Assembly: GCF_001507435.1 (NCBI RefSeq)
Contig: NZ_LMWH01000290.1
Location: forward strand, 186,001-250,000
DNA from: Streptomyces sp. NRRL F-5122
Lineage (GTDB): Bacteria; Actinomycetota; Actinomycetes; Streptomycetales; Streptomycetaceae
DNA: 64,000 nucleotides
Direction of reading: 5' to 3'
Every line of letters starts with the position of its first letter. Positions within the stretch are counted from its first letter, which is position 1. Both the position numbers and the translations under genes were made by a program. The notes beneath the pieces are model-generated. The model was not told the DNA's origin. It ran no database searches and saw only the letters and a list, made by a program, of their open reading frames with translations. Below, in pieces: positions 36,535 through 46,711 of the stretch.

Positions 36535-37607
36535 CCCGCGTAGAAGATGCCAAGACCCACGATCACGCAGATTCCCTGAATGATCCAGAAGCGGACCACG
36601 ACCAGGACTTCGGACCAGCCTTTGAGCTCGAAGTGGTGCTGGAGTGGCGCCATGCGGAAGACGCGGCGGCCGGTGAGGCGGAACGAGCCGACCTGGATGA
36701 CGACCGACATGGTGATCAGGACGAAGAGGCCGCCCAGCAGCGCGAGCAGCAGCTCGGTGCGGGAGCAGATCGCGAGGCCGGCCAGCGCGCCGCCGAGGGC
36801 CAGCGATCCGGTGTCACCCATGAAGATCTTGGCGGGCGAGGTGTTCCACCACAGGAAGCCGAGGCAGGCGCCCATCAGCGCGGAGGAGACCACGGCCAGG
36901 TCGAGTGGATCTCGTACCTCGTAACAGGCGGCCGGGTTGGTCAGGGTCGCCGCGTTGGCGCAGGACTCCTGGAACTGCCAGACGCCGATGAACGTGTACG
37001 CGCCGAAGACGAGCACGGAGGCGCCGGTGGCGAGGCCGTCCAGACCGTCGGTCAGGTTCACGCCGTTCGACATCGCGAGGATCATGAACAGCGCCCAGAT
37101 CACGAACAGCACCGGGCCGATCGTCCAGCCGAAGTCCTGGACGAAGGAGAGCTTGGTGGACGCCGGGGTGTTGCCGCGGGCGTCGGCGAACTGCAGTGCC
37201 AGTACGGCGAAGGCGATACCGACGATCAGCTGGCCGGCCATCTTCGCCTTGGCCCGCAGACCGAGCGAGCGCCGCTTGACGATCTTGATGTAGTCGTCGA
37301 GGAAGCCGACCAGGCCCATGCCGGCCATCAGGCCCAGCACCAGCACACCGGAGAAGGTCGGTGTGGCCGCCTTGTCGGTGGTCCAGCTCGTGATCACCTT
37401 GGACAGGAAGTAGGCGGCGATCGTCGCCAGGATGAACGCGATGCCACCCATGGTCGGCGTGCCGCGCTTGCTGGCGTGCTCGCGCGGGCCGTCGTCGCGG
37501 ATGTACTGCCCGTAGCCCTTGCGGGCCAGCAGCTTGATCAGCAGTGGAGTGCCGATCAGGGTGAGGAAGAGGCCAATGACTCCTGCGAACAGGATCTGCT
37601 TCATCAT
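36516..37607 (-). CDS. mraY: MraY, phospho-MurNAc-pentapeptide translocase (lipid I synthase)
   Basis: The 363-residue product has ten transmembrane helices. Active-site motifs are [51 protein letters not shown] and [12 protein letters not shown]. It moves phospho-MurNAc-pentapeptide onto undecaprenyl phosphate, the first membrane step. Its ATG overlaps the murF stop as ATGA, and murD overlaps its end. Confidence 0.98.
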   Translation of the reverse strand: MMKQILFAGVIGLFLTLIGTPLLIKLLARKGYGQYIRDDGPREHASKRGTPTMGGIAFILATIAAYFLSKVITSWTTDKAATPTFSGVLVLGLMAGMGLVGFLDDYIKIVKRRSLGLRAKAKMAGQLIVGIAFAVLALQFADARGNTPASTKLSFVQDFGWTIGPVLFVIWALFMILAMSNGVNLTDGLDGLATGASVLVFGAYTFIGVWQFQESCANAATLTNPAACYEVRDPLDLAVVSSALMGACLGFLWWNTSPAKIFMGDTGSLALGGALAGLAICSRTELLLALLGGLFVLITMSVVIQVGSFRLTGRRVFRMAPLQHHFELKGWSEVLVVVRFWIIQGICVIVGLGIFYAGWAAEK

Positions 37608-39019
37608 CGGGCGGCAACCTCACCCTCGGCACCGGTCTCGAGCAGCGCCTGGGCCACACTCTCGAGCCCGACCGACCGGGACGCCTTCACGAGTACGACG
37701 TCTCCTGGGCGCAGCTCGCTGCGCAACAGGTCGATCGCCGCCTGTGCGTCGGACACGTGCACCGACTCCTCACCCCACGAACCCTCGTTATATGCGCCCA
37801 GTTGCAGCCAGGACGCTTCCCTGCCCCCGACCGCGACGAGCTTGCTGACGTTGAGCCGGACGGCGAGCCGCCCGACCGCGTCGTGCTCGGCGAGCGCCTC
37901 GTCCCCGAGCTCGGCCATCTTGCCGAGCACCGCCCACGTACGACGTCCCTTGCCCATCGCCACGAGCGCGCGCAGTGCGGCTCGCATGGACTCGGGGTTC
38001 GCGTTGTAGGCGTCGTTGACGACCGTCACGCCGTCCGGGCGCTCGGTGACCTCCATCCGCCAACGGGAGAGGGTGCCCGCCTCGGAGAGCGCGGTTGCGA
38101 TCTCCTCCGCGGACATGCCCAGCTCATGGGCGACGGCGGCCGCGGCGAGCGCGTTCGACACGTGGTGCTCACCGTACAGGCGCATGGTCACATCGCTGCA
38201 CCCGGAGGGTGTGTGAAGGCTGAAGGCCGGCTGTCCACTGTCCGTGAGTCTCACGTTCTCGGCGCGAACGTCCGCTTCGTCGGACTCTCCGAAAAGGACC
38301 ACCTTCGCCGCCGTACGGGACGCCATGGCCCGCACGAGCGGATCGTCCGCGTTGAGCACCGCGATGCCGCCCTCGTCCTTGGAGGGCAGGCTTTCGACGA
38401 GTTCGCCCTTTGCCAGCGCGATCTGCTCACGGCCGCCGAACTCGCCGATGTGGGCGGTGCCGACGTTCAGCACCAGCCCGATCCGCGGCGGGGTCAGACC
38501 CGTGAGGTAACGGATGTGCCCGATCCCCCGCGCCCCCATCTCCAGCACGAGGAACCTCGTCTCCTCGGTGGCGCTGAGGGCCGTGAGCGGCAGCCCGATC
38601 TCGTTGTTGAGCGAGCCGGGCGTCCACACCGTCGGCGCCTTGTGCTGGAGCACCTGGGCGATGAGGTCCTTGGTGCTGGTCTTGCCGGCGGAACCGGTGA
38701 GGGCGACCACGGTCGCCCCCAGCCGCCGCACCACGTGGCGCGCGAGGGCGCCGAGGGCCGCCTGCACGTCGTCCACGACGATCGCGGGCACGCCGACGGG
38801 GCGGGACGCCAGCACGGCGGCGGCGCCCGCCTCGACCACCGCCGGGGCGAAGTCGTGCCCGTCCACGTGCTCGCCGACGAAGGCGACGAAGAGGCCGCCG
38901 GGCTCCACCTCACGGGAGTCCCGCACGACCGGCGCGGTCACCTGGACGGACGGGTCCGGTATGTCATGCATCTGCCCGCCGACGACTGTGGCGATCTCGG
39001 CGAGGGAGAGGGCGATCAC
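37604..39019 (-). CDS. murF: MurF, D-Ala-D-Ala-adding ligase
   Basis: The 471-residue product has the Mur-ligase N-terminal domain ([23 protein letters not shown]) and the P-loop [49 protein letters not shown] and the C-terminal [20 protein letters not shown] are diagnostic of MurF. It joins D-Ala-D-Ala to the UDP-MurNAc tripeptide in the cytoplasm. The GTG at 39019 follows AGGGATG and is four bases from the murE stop; the upstream extension of the open frame is antisense-like noise. Confidence 0.97.
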   Translation of the reverse strand: MIALSLAEIATVVGGQMHDIPDPSVQVTAPVVRDSREVEPGGLFVAFVGEHVDGHDFAPAVVEAGAAAVLASRPVGVPAIVVDDVQAALGALARHVVRRLGATVVALTGSAGKTSTKDLIAQVLQHKAPTVWTPGSLNNEIGLPLTALSATEETRFLVLEMGARGIGHIRYLTGLTPPRIGLVLNVGTAHIGEFGGREQIALAKGELVESLPSKDEGGIAVLNADDPLVRAMASRTAAKVVLFGESDEADVRAENVRLTDSGQPAFSLHTPSGCSDVTMRLYGEHHVSNALAAAAVAHELGMSAEEIATALSEAGTLSRWRMEVTERPDGVTVVNDAYNANPESMRAALRALVAMGKGRRTWAVLGKMAELGDEALAEHDAVGRLAVRLNVSKLVAVGGREASWLQLGAYNEGSWGEESVHVSDAQAAIDLLRSELRPGDVVLVKASRSVGLESVAQALLETGAEGEVAAR

Positions 39020-39023
39020 AAGT

Positions 39024-40544
39024 TCATCCCTGGGTCTTCTGGATAGCTTCGCGAAGCACCTGGCGGTCGTCGAAGGGACGGACCACCCCGGCGATGTCCT
39101 GGCCCTGTTCGTGGCCCTTGCCCGCGACCAGCACGGTGTCCCCGGGCCGCGCACGGGCCACGGCGGCGGCGATGGCGGCGGCCCGGTCCTCGAAGACCTG
39201 CACCTCGCCCCGTTCGTGTGCGGGTACGGAGGCCGCACCCTCCAGCATGGTCGCGAGGATCGCGAGAGGATCCTCGGAGCGCGGGTTGTCGGAGGTCAGC
39301 ACGGCCGTGTCGGCGAGCCGGGCCGCGGCGGCGCCCATCGGGGCGCGTTTGGTGGTGTCCCGGTCGCCGCCGCAGCCGAGCACGATGTGCAGTTTGCCCT
39401 CGGTGACCTTGCGCAGGGCGCGCAGCACCGATTCGACGGCGTCGGTCTTGTGGGCGTAGTCGACCACCGCGAGGTAGGGCTGCCCGGCGTCCACGCGCTC
39501 CAGGCGGCCTGGGACGCCCGGCACGGCGGCGATGCCGTCGGCGGCGGTCTGCGGGTCGATGCCGGCCGTGGCGAGGGCGACGATCGCGGCGAGGGTGTTG
39601 GCCACGTTGAAGGGGCCCGGGAGCGGCGACTTGGCGGAGATGCGCAGGCCCTCGGGACCGAACACGGTGAAGGCCGAGTCGAGCCGGCCGATCCGGACGT
39701 CCTCGGCGCGCCAGTCGGCGTCCGGATGGCCCTCGGCCGAGTACGTGACGACCGGGACCCCGGCCTCCTTGACGAGCCTGCGGCCGTACTCGTCGTCGAA
39801 GTTGACGACGCCGATCCGGCTGCGCTTCTCGGTGAACAGCTGCGCCTTGGCCCGGAAGTAGTCCTCCATGTCGGAGTGGAACTCCATGTGTTCCGGGCTG
39901 AGGTTGGTGAAGACCGCGACGTCGAAGACGCAGCCGTCGACCCTGCCGAGGACCAGCGCATGGCTGGAGACCTCCATGGCGACCGCCTCGACCCCGCGCT
40001 CGCGCATGACCGCGAACAGGGCCTGCAGGTCCGTGGCTTCGGGCGTGGTGCGCTCGGACTTGATGCGCTCGTCGCCGATGCGCATCTCGACCGTGCCGAT
40101 GAGGCCGGTGCTGCGGGTCGTGCGCAGCCCGCCCTCGACGAGATAGGCGGTCGTGGTCTTGCCGGAGGTACCGGTGATGCCGATCTGGAGCAGGTCCCGT
40201 CCCGGGTGGCCGTAGATCGTCGCCGCCAGTTCGCCCATCCGTCCGCGCGGATCGTCGGCGACCAGGACAGGCAGCCCGGTGGCGGCGGCGCGCTCGGCGC
40301 CCGTCGGGTCGGTCAGCACGGCGACCGCGCCGAGACCGGCGGCCTGGGTGACGAAGTCGGCACCGTGCAGCCGGGCGCCCGGGAGCGCGGCGTACAGGTC
40401 GCCCGGGCGGACCGCGCGCGAGTCATGGGTGATGCCCGTGACCTCGGCGGGGTTCTCCGGTGCGGTGGCACCCAGCTGGCCGGCGAGCTCCGCGAGGGAT
40501 GTGGCGGAGACCTGAACCGGTCGCGGCGGCCCCGGATACGTCAC
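39024..40544 (-). CDS. murE: MurE, diaminopimelate-adding ligase
   Basis: The 506-residue product has THDSRAVRPGDLYAALPG, the P-loop IGITGTSGKTTTAYLVE and VEAVAMEVSSHALVLGRVDG. The substrate motif TSDNPRSEDP follows: DNPR marks diaminopimelate-adding enzymes, fitting the LL-DAP walls of streptomycetes. I chose the GTG at 40544 (VTYPGPPRP) with AAGG seven bases upstream. The frame stays open to 40727 and a start near 40589 is possible, but the extra segment is Pro/Arg-rich and unconvincing. A 217-base gap separates it from ftsI. Confidence 0.95.
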   Translation of the reverse strand: MTYPGPPRPVQVSATSLAELAGQLGATAPENPAEVTGITHDSRAVRPGDLYAALPGARLHGADFVTQAAGLGAVAVLTDPTGAERAAATGLPVLVADDPRGRMGELAATIYGHPGRDLLQIGITGTSGKTTTAYLVEGGLRTTRSTGLIGTVEMRIGDERIKSERTTPEATDLQALFAVMRERGVEAVAMEVSSHALVLGRVDGCVFDVAVFTNLSPEHMEFHSDMEDYFRAKAQLFTEKRSRIGVVNFDDEYGRRLVKEAGVPVVTYSAEGHPDADWRAEDVRIGRLDSAFTVFGPEGLRISAKSPLPGPFNVANTLAAIVALATAGIDPQTAADGIAAVPGVPGRLERVDAGQPYLAVVDYAHKTDAVESVLRALRKVTEGKLHIVLGCGGDRDTTKRAPMGAAAARLADTAVLTSDNPRSEDPLAILATMLEGAASVPAHERGEVQVFEDRAAAIAAAVARARPGDTVLVAGKGHEQGQDIAGVVRPFDDRQVLREAIQKTQG

Positions 40545-40761
40545 GGAAGCGCCTTTCTGGGAAGTGGGGGACTGATCAGCGTGTGGCACGGCGGTGAGCG
40601 TACCGGGCGTGCCCCCACCGGAGCGAAAAGGGAGCCCGCGCGCAGCGCGCTCCGGCGCCGGCGGTGGTGGGAGGCAGGTGGGCGAAGGCGGGGCGTGGTT
40701 CCCGGGATCGGGGGTGATCGATGTCACGAGCTGGTTCCTGGTGGTCTTCCCGTAGTGCTGA

Positions 40762-42729
40762 TCATGGCGAGAACGTGACGGGCAGCTTCGCGGCCGCGGC
40801 CCCGGTGGGTGGGACCTGGAGGGTCTTCAGGGCGAACTCCATGACCTGCTTGAAGACGGGTCCGCAGATCTGACCGCCGTAGTAGCTGCCCTTGGTGGCG
40901 TTCTGGATGGCGCAGTAGACGGTCACCCGGGGGTTGTCCGCGGGGGCGAACCCGGCGAAGGAGGAGGTGTAACCGCGGTACTTGCCGGTGGCCGGATCCA
41001 CGCGGTTCGCCGTACCCGTCTTACCCGCGACCCGGTAGCCGGGGATGCGGGCCGCGACGCCCGTGCCCTCCCGGTCGTCCACGACGGACTCCAGCATCTG
41101 GGCGAGGGTCTTCGCCGTTCTTTCGCTGACGACCCTGGACTCCTGCGGTTTCGCGGCCGGTGTGAAGCGGCCGTCCGCGCCCTTCGTGCCGCGCACCAGG
41201 CTCGGCTCGACGCGGACGCCGCCGTTGGCGATGGTCGAGTAGACGGAGGCGGCCTGGACCGCGTTGATCGACACGCCCTGGCCGAAAGGAATCGTGTACT
41301 GCTGCGACGTCGACCATTTCTCGGGCGGCGCGAGGATGCCTCTCGTCTCACCGGGGAAGCCCAGGCCGGTGGAACTGCCGATGCCGAATTTGCGCAGGTA
41401 CGAATACAGGACCCGGTTGGCCTCCGGCTGCGTCTTGCCGAGCTGGCCGGTCGCCAGGATCGTACCGATGTTGCTGGACTTGGCGAGGACCCCGTTCAGC
41501 GTCAGGTTCCAGGTCTCGTGGTCGACGTCGTCCTGGAAGAGGCGGTCGCCGCGGTGCAGCCGGTTGGGCACGACGACATGGGTCATCGGGGTGGCGACGT
41601 TCTCCTGCAGCACGGCGGCCATCGACATCACCTTGGCGGTGGAGCCGGGCTCGTAGGCGTCCTGGACGGCCGCGTTGCCGAGGGCCGCGGCATTGGCCTT
41701 GGACAGGTCGTTGGGATCGAAGCCCGGCGAGTTCGCCATGGCGAGGATCTGGCCGGTGCGGGTGTCCTGCACGACCACATAGCCGCGGTCCGCATGGGAC
41801 GTCTTCACCTGCTGGGTGATGGCGTTCTGGGCCGCCCACTGGATGTCGCGGTCGATGGTCAGCTCCACGTCGGAGCCGGCCACGGCGGGCGTCTCGGCGG
41901 AACCGGCGGTGGGCACGAGCCGGCCGCCGGACTGCGCGTAGCGGATCTTGCCGTCCTTGCCCGCCAGATCCTCGTCCAGCTGCTGCTCGATGCCGCCGCC
42001 GCCCTTGCCGTCGGCGTTGACCCAGCCCAGTATCCCGGCGGCGAGCTCGCCGTTCGGGTAGACGCGCTTGTTGGTGGGCTCGGCGAGGACGCCGGCGAGG
42101 ACGTTGACCGTCCCCTTGTCGCTCCTGGCCTTGTCGGCGAGCGTGTTCTTCAGGTCCTTGATCTGGTTCCACACCTGCGGGGTGCGCCGGCGGGCCAGCA
42201 GGACGTAGCGGGTGTGCGGGGTCCTGAGCTTCTTCGCGACCAGGGCGGCGTCCTGGTCGATGATCGGGGCGAGCAGCGCGGCGGCCTGCTCGGGGGCGTC
42301 CGGTGTCCCGGTGGCCTTCGCCGTGAACAGCGTCGGGTCGGCCGTGATGTCGTACGCGTCCACGCTGGTCGCGAGCTCCACCCCGTTGCGGTCCGTGATC
42401 TCGCCGCGTACGGCGGCCAGCGTCCGGCCCACATAGCGGTTCTGATCGGCCTTGGCGGCGTATGCGCTCGCGTCCACGGCCTGCACCTGGAGCAACCGTA
42501 CGACGAAGACGAGCAGGACCAGGGTGAGGGCGAGGCCGACCAGGCGCAGCCGGGGGCGCGGGTTGCCCAGCCTGATACGCGGGGCGGGCACGCGGGCCGG
42601 GGCGGGGCGGCGTACGGGTCGGGCACCGGAGCCCGGGTGACGCCGTGCGTCCGGGCGCACGGGACGAGCGGGCCGCGCGGGGCCGGGCACGCGGCGGCGC
42701 GGCGGTTCCCTGTCGGACACTTCCGTCAC
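40762..42729 (-). CDS. ftsI: FtsI (PBP3-type septal transpeptidase)
   Basis: The 655-residue class B penicillin-binding protein has a disordered Pro/Arg-rich cytoplasmic N-terminus (1 to about 60) and one membrane helix (LRLVGLALTLVLLVFVVRLL). The dimerisation/pedestal domain is next, then the transpeptidase domain with YEPGSTAKVMS (SxxK), KSSNIG (SxN) and VAGKTGTANR (KTG). It cross-links septal peptidoglycan and works with FtsW. The GTG at 42729 overlaps the ftsL stop as GTGA; a GTG three codons later is an alternative. The open frame extending to 43296 is not coding. Confidence 0.96.
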   Translation of the reverse strand: MTEVSDREPPRRRVPGPARPARPVRPDARRHPGSGARPVRRPAPARVPAPRIRLGNPRPRLRLVGLALTLVLLVFVVRLLQVQAVDASAYAAKADQNRYVGRTLAAVRGEITDRNGVELATSVDAYDITADPTLFTAKATGTPDAPEQAAALLAPIIDQDAALVAKKLRTPHTRYVLLARRRTPQVWNQIKDLKNTLADKARSDKGTVNVLAGVLAEPTNKRVYPNGELAAGILGWVNADGKGGGGIEQQLDEDLAGKDGKIRYAQSGGRLVPTAGSAETPAVAGSDVELTIDRDIQWAAQNAITQQVKTSHADRGYVVVQDTRTGQILAMANSPGFDPNDLSKANAAALGNAAVQDAYEPGSTAKVMSMAAVLQENVATPMTHVVVPNRLHRGDRLFQDDVDHETWNLTLNGVLAKSSNIGTILATGQLGKTQPEANRVLYSYLRKFGIGSSTGLGFPGETRGILAPPEKWSTSQQYTIPFGQGVSINAVQAASVYSTIANGGVRVEPSLVRGTKGADGRFTPAAKPQESRVVSERTAKTLAQMLESVVDDREGTGVAARIPGYRVAGKTGTANRVDPATGKYRGYTSSFAGFAPADNPRVTVYCAIQNATKGSYYGGQICGPVFKQVMEFALKTLQVPPTGAAAAKLPVTFSP

Positions 42730-43292
42730 CTGCCGGGGGTCTTGGAGGGGTGTGCGGGCGCAGTGGAGGACGCGGGCGGAGCGGAGGGGGCGGCCGGGGC
42801 CGTGGTGGACGCGGGCGCGGAGGCCGTCGCCGCACGCCGGGTCGACGACGGCGACGGCGCCTTGCTCGGGCCGGAGCCGATCGCCATGGGCGGGCGCACG
42901 GCCGCGGGGCTCGCCGCGGACTGCTCGGCCGCGGCCGAGGGGACGCCCTTGACGGTGCCGTCGGGGTTCAGGAAGGCGGGGTCGCCGCCCGGGACCATCC
43001 CGAGCTCGTGGGCGCGGCGCTGGAGCGCGTCGGGTGCCGAGTAGGTGTCCACGTCCCGCTGGAGGGCCTGCTCCTCGTCGGTGAGGTTCTTGGTCTGCCG
43101 CTGGAGGTCGTCGAGCTTGAACGCGCCTTCGCTCAGCGCGGAGTTCAGCACGAGCAGCACGATGAGCCCGCCGCCCAGCAGCACGACGACGAGCAGCACG
43201 AAGGGGGTCCGTGCGGCACCGGCGGCACCACCGGTGGGAATCAGCCGCGCGAGCCGGGCGGCCCGCCCTCTGAGTCGGGGTTTCGCGCTCAC
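42726..43292 (-). CDS. ftsL: FtsL-type bitopic division protein (septum formation initiator)
   Basis: The 188-residue product has a basic cytoplasmic N-terminus and a single membrane helix (FVLLVVVLLGGGLIVLLVLN, about 31-50). A short coiled coil (EGAFKLDDLQRQTKNLTDEEQALQRDVD) and an Ala/Ser/Pro-rich extracytoplasmic tail of about 75 residues follow. This is the FtsL/DivIC layout, and the position between rsmH and ftsI is the canonical ftsL slot. The GTG at 43292 has GGAGG four bases upstream and overlaps the stop of the 64-codon ORF. The long tail is unusual compared with the roughly 120-residue FtsL of other bacteria. Confidence 0.9.
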   Translation of the reverse strand: MSAKPRLRGRAARLARLIPTGGAAGAARTPFVLLVVVLLGGGLIVLLVLNSALSEGAFKLDDLQRQTKNLTDEEQALQRDVDTYSAPDALQRRAHELGMVPGGDPAFLNPDGTVKGVPSAAAEQSAASPAAVRPPMAIGSGPSKAPSPSSTRRAATASAPASTTAPAAPSAPPASSTAPAHPSKTPGR

Positions 43293-43483
43293 ACACCCTC
43301 CCGCCGCACCGCCATGCCCGTACGCCTCCTCTTCGGCCACCGCGGCTCCCGGGGCGGTCCGGTGGAGCCGGCGAGCGGCTCCGTCCGGGCCGGGGCCTCG
43401 GGCCGGGGCGGGATCTCCTCGGTGGCCCGGCCGCCCGCAGGCACGCCGCTCCTGGTCACTCCCACCCCTTTCGTCCGGCTCAC
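43289..43483 (-). CDS. Small Arg/Pro-rich ORF coupling rsmH to ftsL (64 aa)
   Basis: This 64-codon ORF starts with GTG at 43483, overlapping the rsmH stop as GTGA. It ends with TGA at 43289-43291, overlapping the ftsL start as GTGA. It therefore fills exactly the gap between two genes of the cluster. The product ([14 protein letters not shown]... ending [14 protein letters not shown]) is basic, rich in Arg, Pro and Gly, without a membrane helix. I recognise no family. It could be a true small protein or a translational-coupling leader that delivers ribosomes to ftsL. The double overlap is the main support, since high-GC sequence easily gives chance ORFs of this size. Confidence 0.45.
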   Translation of the reverse strand: MSRTKGVGVTRSGVPAGGRATEEIPPRPEAPARTEPLAGSTGPPREPRWPKRRRTGMAVRREGV

Positions 43484-44436
43484 TCGACATCCTCACGGAT
43501 GCGCTCGGCGCCGCGCAGACGCGCCGGGGCCGCCCGGCGGTTCTCGGCGACCTCCTCCTCGGTGGGAAGTTCGGCACCGCGGGTGAGCAGCTTGAGCCGG
43601 GGCTGGTAGCGCTCGGGGACGACCGGCAGACCGGGCGGCGCGGTGGTCGCGGCGCCGGCCGCGAAGACCTGCTTGACCAGCCGGTCCTCGAGCGAGTGGT
43701 AGGACAGGACGGCGATCCGGCCCCCGACCGCGAGCGCCTTCACGGCCGCCGGTACGGCCCTCTCCAGGACGGCGAGTTCGCCGTTGACCTCGATGCGCAA
43801 CGCCTGGAACGTGCGCTTGGCGGGGTTCCCGCCGGTCCGCTTGGCCGCCTGCGGCAGTGCGTTGCGGATCAGCTCCACGAGCCGGGCACTGGTGGTGAAC
43901 GGCTCCTTCTCGCGCTCGCGCACGATGGCGGACACGATCCGCTTGGCCTGCTTCTCCTCGCCGTAGGCCCGCAGGATCCGCACGAGTTCGCCCGCCGGAT
44001 AGGTGTTGAGGACCTCGGCGGCACTCAGGCCCGTCGTCTGGTCCATCCGCATGTCCAGCGGGGCGTCCTGCGCGTACGCGAAGCCGCGTTCGGCCTCGTC
44101 GAGTTGCATGGACGAGACGCCGAGGTCGAAGAGGATGCCCTGGACGCGCGGGACACCCAGCCGGTCGAGCACGCCGGGAAGTTCGTCGTAGACCGCGTGC
44201 ACGAGGGTGGCGCGCTCCCCGAACGGTGCAAGCCGCTCCCCCGACATGCGCAACGCCTCCTTGTCGCGGTCGAGCCCCACCAGCCGGGCCTTGGGGAAGC
44301 GGGTCAGCAGTGCCTCGCTGTGGCCGCCGAGCCCGAGGGTGCAGTCGACGACGACGGCGTCCGGCTCGGCGAGGGCCGGCGCCAGTATGTCCAGACACCG
44401 CCCGAGCATGACGGGCACGTGTCGACTCTCGCTCAA
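43480..44436 (-). CDS. rsmH: RsmH (MraW), 16S rRNA C1402 N4-methyltransferase
   Basis: The 318-residue product starts [16 protein letters not shown]. It has the SAM-binding [49 protein letters not shown] and the MraW block [19 protein letters not shown] with [11 protein letters not shown]. It methylates C1402 of 16S rRNA and is by convention the first gene of the dcw cluster. The start is TTG at 44436 with GAGG upstream. A good promoter lies about 220-250 bases upstream. Confidence 0.97.
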   Translation of the reverse strand: MSESRHVPVMLGRCLDILAPALAEPDAVVVDCTLGLGGHSEALLTRFPKARLVGLDRDKEALRMSGERLAPFGERATLVHAVYDELPGVLDRLGVPRVQGILFDLGVSSMQLDEAERGFAYAQDAPLDMRMDQTTGLSAAEVLNTYPAGELVRILRAYGEEKQAKRIVSAIVREREKEPFTTSARLVELIRNALPQAAKRTGGNPAKRTFQALRIEVNGELAVLERAVPAAVKALAVGGRIAVLSYHSLEDRLVKQVFAAGAATTAPPGLPVVPERYQPRLKLLTRGAELPTEEEVAENRRAAPARLRGAERIREDVE

Positions 44437-44870
44437 GGGGGCCTCTCAGATCCGGCACGACCGGGTCCGCACCACCGGGTCCCCGCCCGCTCTCGAGGGG
44501 GAGGGCCTGCCGGCGCCGAAAGCGTCAGCCGACCGGGAGCGGGAGGAGGCCGAGCCGTACGTACGCGCCGCGCACGTGGGGAGCAGCCGGCGCGCAGCCG
44601 GTGTCTCCGGGGGGGAACAGTCCGCAGGAAGTGCATCTCGCCTCCCGCTTCGCGTCACTTTAGTCCACCCTGTCTTGCGGTCAACCAACTGCCCTGCGCG
44701 TCGCGCCCCAGGGCGTCATGGCGGGGCGGTTCGAGGGGAATCACCCGTCCGGCAGCGGTTCCGGCGGAGGTCCCCCGACTGTGTGGGTTACCTCACAACA
44801 AGCCCACGTGGCGTTCTTTGTCCGCTCTCACAGCAGGCCCCGATCGTCCGTGACCAGTAACGTCATGGGT
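44437..44870. other. Divergent intergenic region: dcw promoter side and carbonic anhydrase side
   Basis: In these 434 bases I see no gene. The minus-strand promoter for rsmH is listed separately. The segment between it and rsmH is a long, GC-rich leader of about 215 bases. The usual first gene of dcw clusters, mraZ, is not here, and no MraZ-box-like TGGGN repeats are apparent. Confidence 0.7.
44650..44684 (-). promoter_or_regulatory. Predicted sigma-70-type promoter for rsmH / dcw cluster
   Basis: On the minus strand TTGACC (44679-44684) is followed after 16 bases by TAAAGT (44657-44662), a close match to the housekeeping HrdB consensus. It is the best promoter upstream of rsmH and would drive the whole dcw transcript, leaving a leader of about 215 bases. 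Confidence 0.6.
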
Positions 44871-45413
44871 ATGACGACTTCCGCATCCGTTCCCGCCGGT
44901 CCCGAAGGCGCCATAGTGGGCACCGTCACCGATCGCCTCGTCGACGCCAACGAGCAGTACGCCGCCGCGTTCACGGATCCCGGGATGGACGCCCGCCCCG
45001 TGCTCCGCGTCGCGGTCGTGGCGTGCATGGACGCCCGGCTGGACCTGCACGCCGCACTCGGACTCGAACTGGGCGACTGCCACACCATCCGCAACGCGGG
45101 GGGCGTCGTCACCGACGACGTGATCCGCTCCCTCACCATCAGCCAGCGGGCGCTGGGCACCCGCAGCGTCGTCCTCATCCACCACACCGGCTGCGGCCTC
45201 GAGTCCCTGACCGAGGAGTTCCGGCACGATCTGGAGATGGAGGTGGGCCAGCGTCCCGCCTGGGCGGTGGAGGCCTTCCGCGACGTCGACCAGGACGTAC
45301 GGCAGTCGATGCAGCGCGTGCGCACCTCCCCGTTCCTGCTGCACACGGACGACGTGCGCGGCTTCGTCTTCGATGTGAAGACGGGCCTGCTGCGGGAGAT
45401 CGATCCCGCGTAA
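44871..45413 (+). CDS. Beta-class carbonic anhydrase-like protein
   Basis: The 180-residue product has the beta-carbonic-anhydrase zinc motif VVACMDARLDLHAALGLELGD and the second ligand pair in VLIHHTGCGLESLTEEF, with TIRNAGGVVTDDVIRSL between them. Short size and single-domain form match the small actinobacterial group. It would interconvert CO2 and bicarbonate in the cytoplasm. I start at ATG 44871; TAACGT at 44858-44863 lies seven bases upstream, which suits a leaderless mRNA. An ATG six bases earlier is possible. No Shine-Dalgarno is visible. Confidence 0.88.
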   Translation: MTTSASVPAGPEGAIVGTVTDRLVDANEQYAAAFTDPGMDARPVLRVAVVACMDARLDLHAALGLELGDCHTIRNAGGVVTDDVIRSLTISQRALGTRSVVLIHHTGCGLESLTEEFRHDLEMEVGQRPAWAVEAFRDVDQDVRQSMQRVRTSPFLLHTDDVRGFVFDVKTGLLREIDPA

Positions 45414-45530
45414 GGGGGCGCCGGCACCCGTCGCGCCACCACGCCTGTCCCCCTCGCGAACGTCCATTCGGTCGAAAAACCACGGCTTCGGTGGGCCAAA
45501 AAGGCCGTAAGGCCGACATATCGCGGCCAG

Positions 45531-45539
45531 TTATCCACA
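45531..45539 (+). promoter_or_regulatory. Single perfect DnaA-box-like site
   Basis: TTATCCACA matches the classical DnaA box. It lies about 150 bases upstream of the MoxR gene, in the 272-base gap after the carbonic anhydrase gene. Only one copy is visible, so it is not an origin; it could be a DnaA titration or regulatory site, or chance. Confidence 0.4.
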
Positions 45540-45685
45540 GGCGAGTGACACGAACCGGTAACGGCAACAAGAATGCGGGGGTGGCATCACGCGGAACCTT
45601 TCGCGCGTGGTGTCCGTGTTTCGGGGTGGGCCGGTCCGCATCGCAGAGCGTCGGCCCGGAGCAATAACGGGCCGAGGAGGGCCGG

Positions 45686-46710
<1,025 letters not shown>

Positions 46711-46711
<1 letters not shown>

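Noticed and set aside
40545..40727. N-terminal extension of MurE
   Set aside because: The extra 61 residues are Pro/Arg-rich and lack Mur-ligase character, while the GTG at 40544 has a suitable ribosome-binding site.
42730..43296. N-terminal extension of FtsI
   Set aside because: The frame overlaps all of ftsL and translates to Arg-rich noise; the GTGA overlap at 42729 gives a natural start.
45531..45539. Replication origin
   Set aside because: Only one DnaA box is present; oriC would hold many and lie beside dnaA/dnaN.
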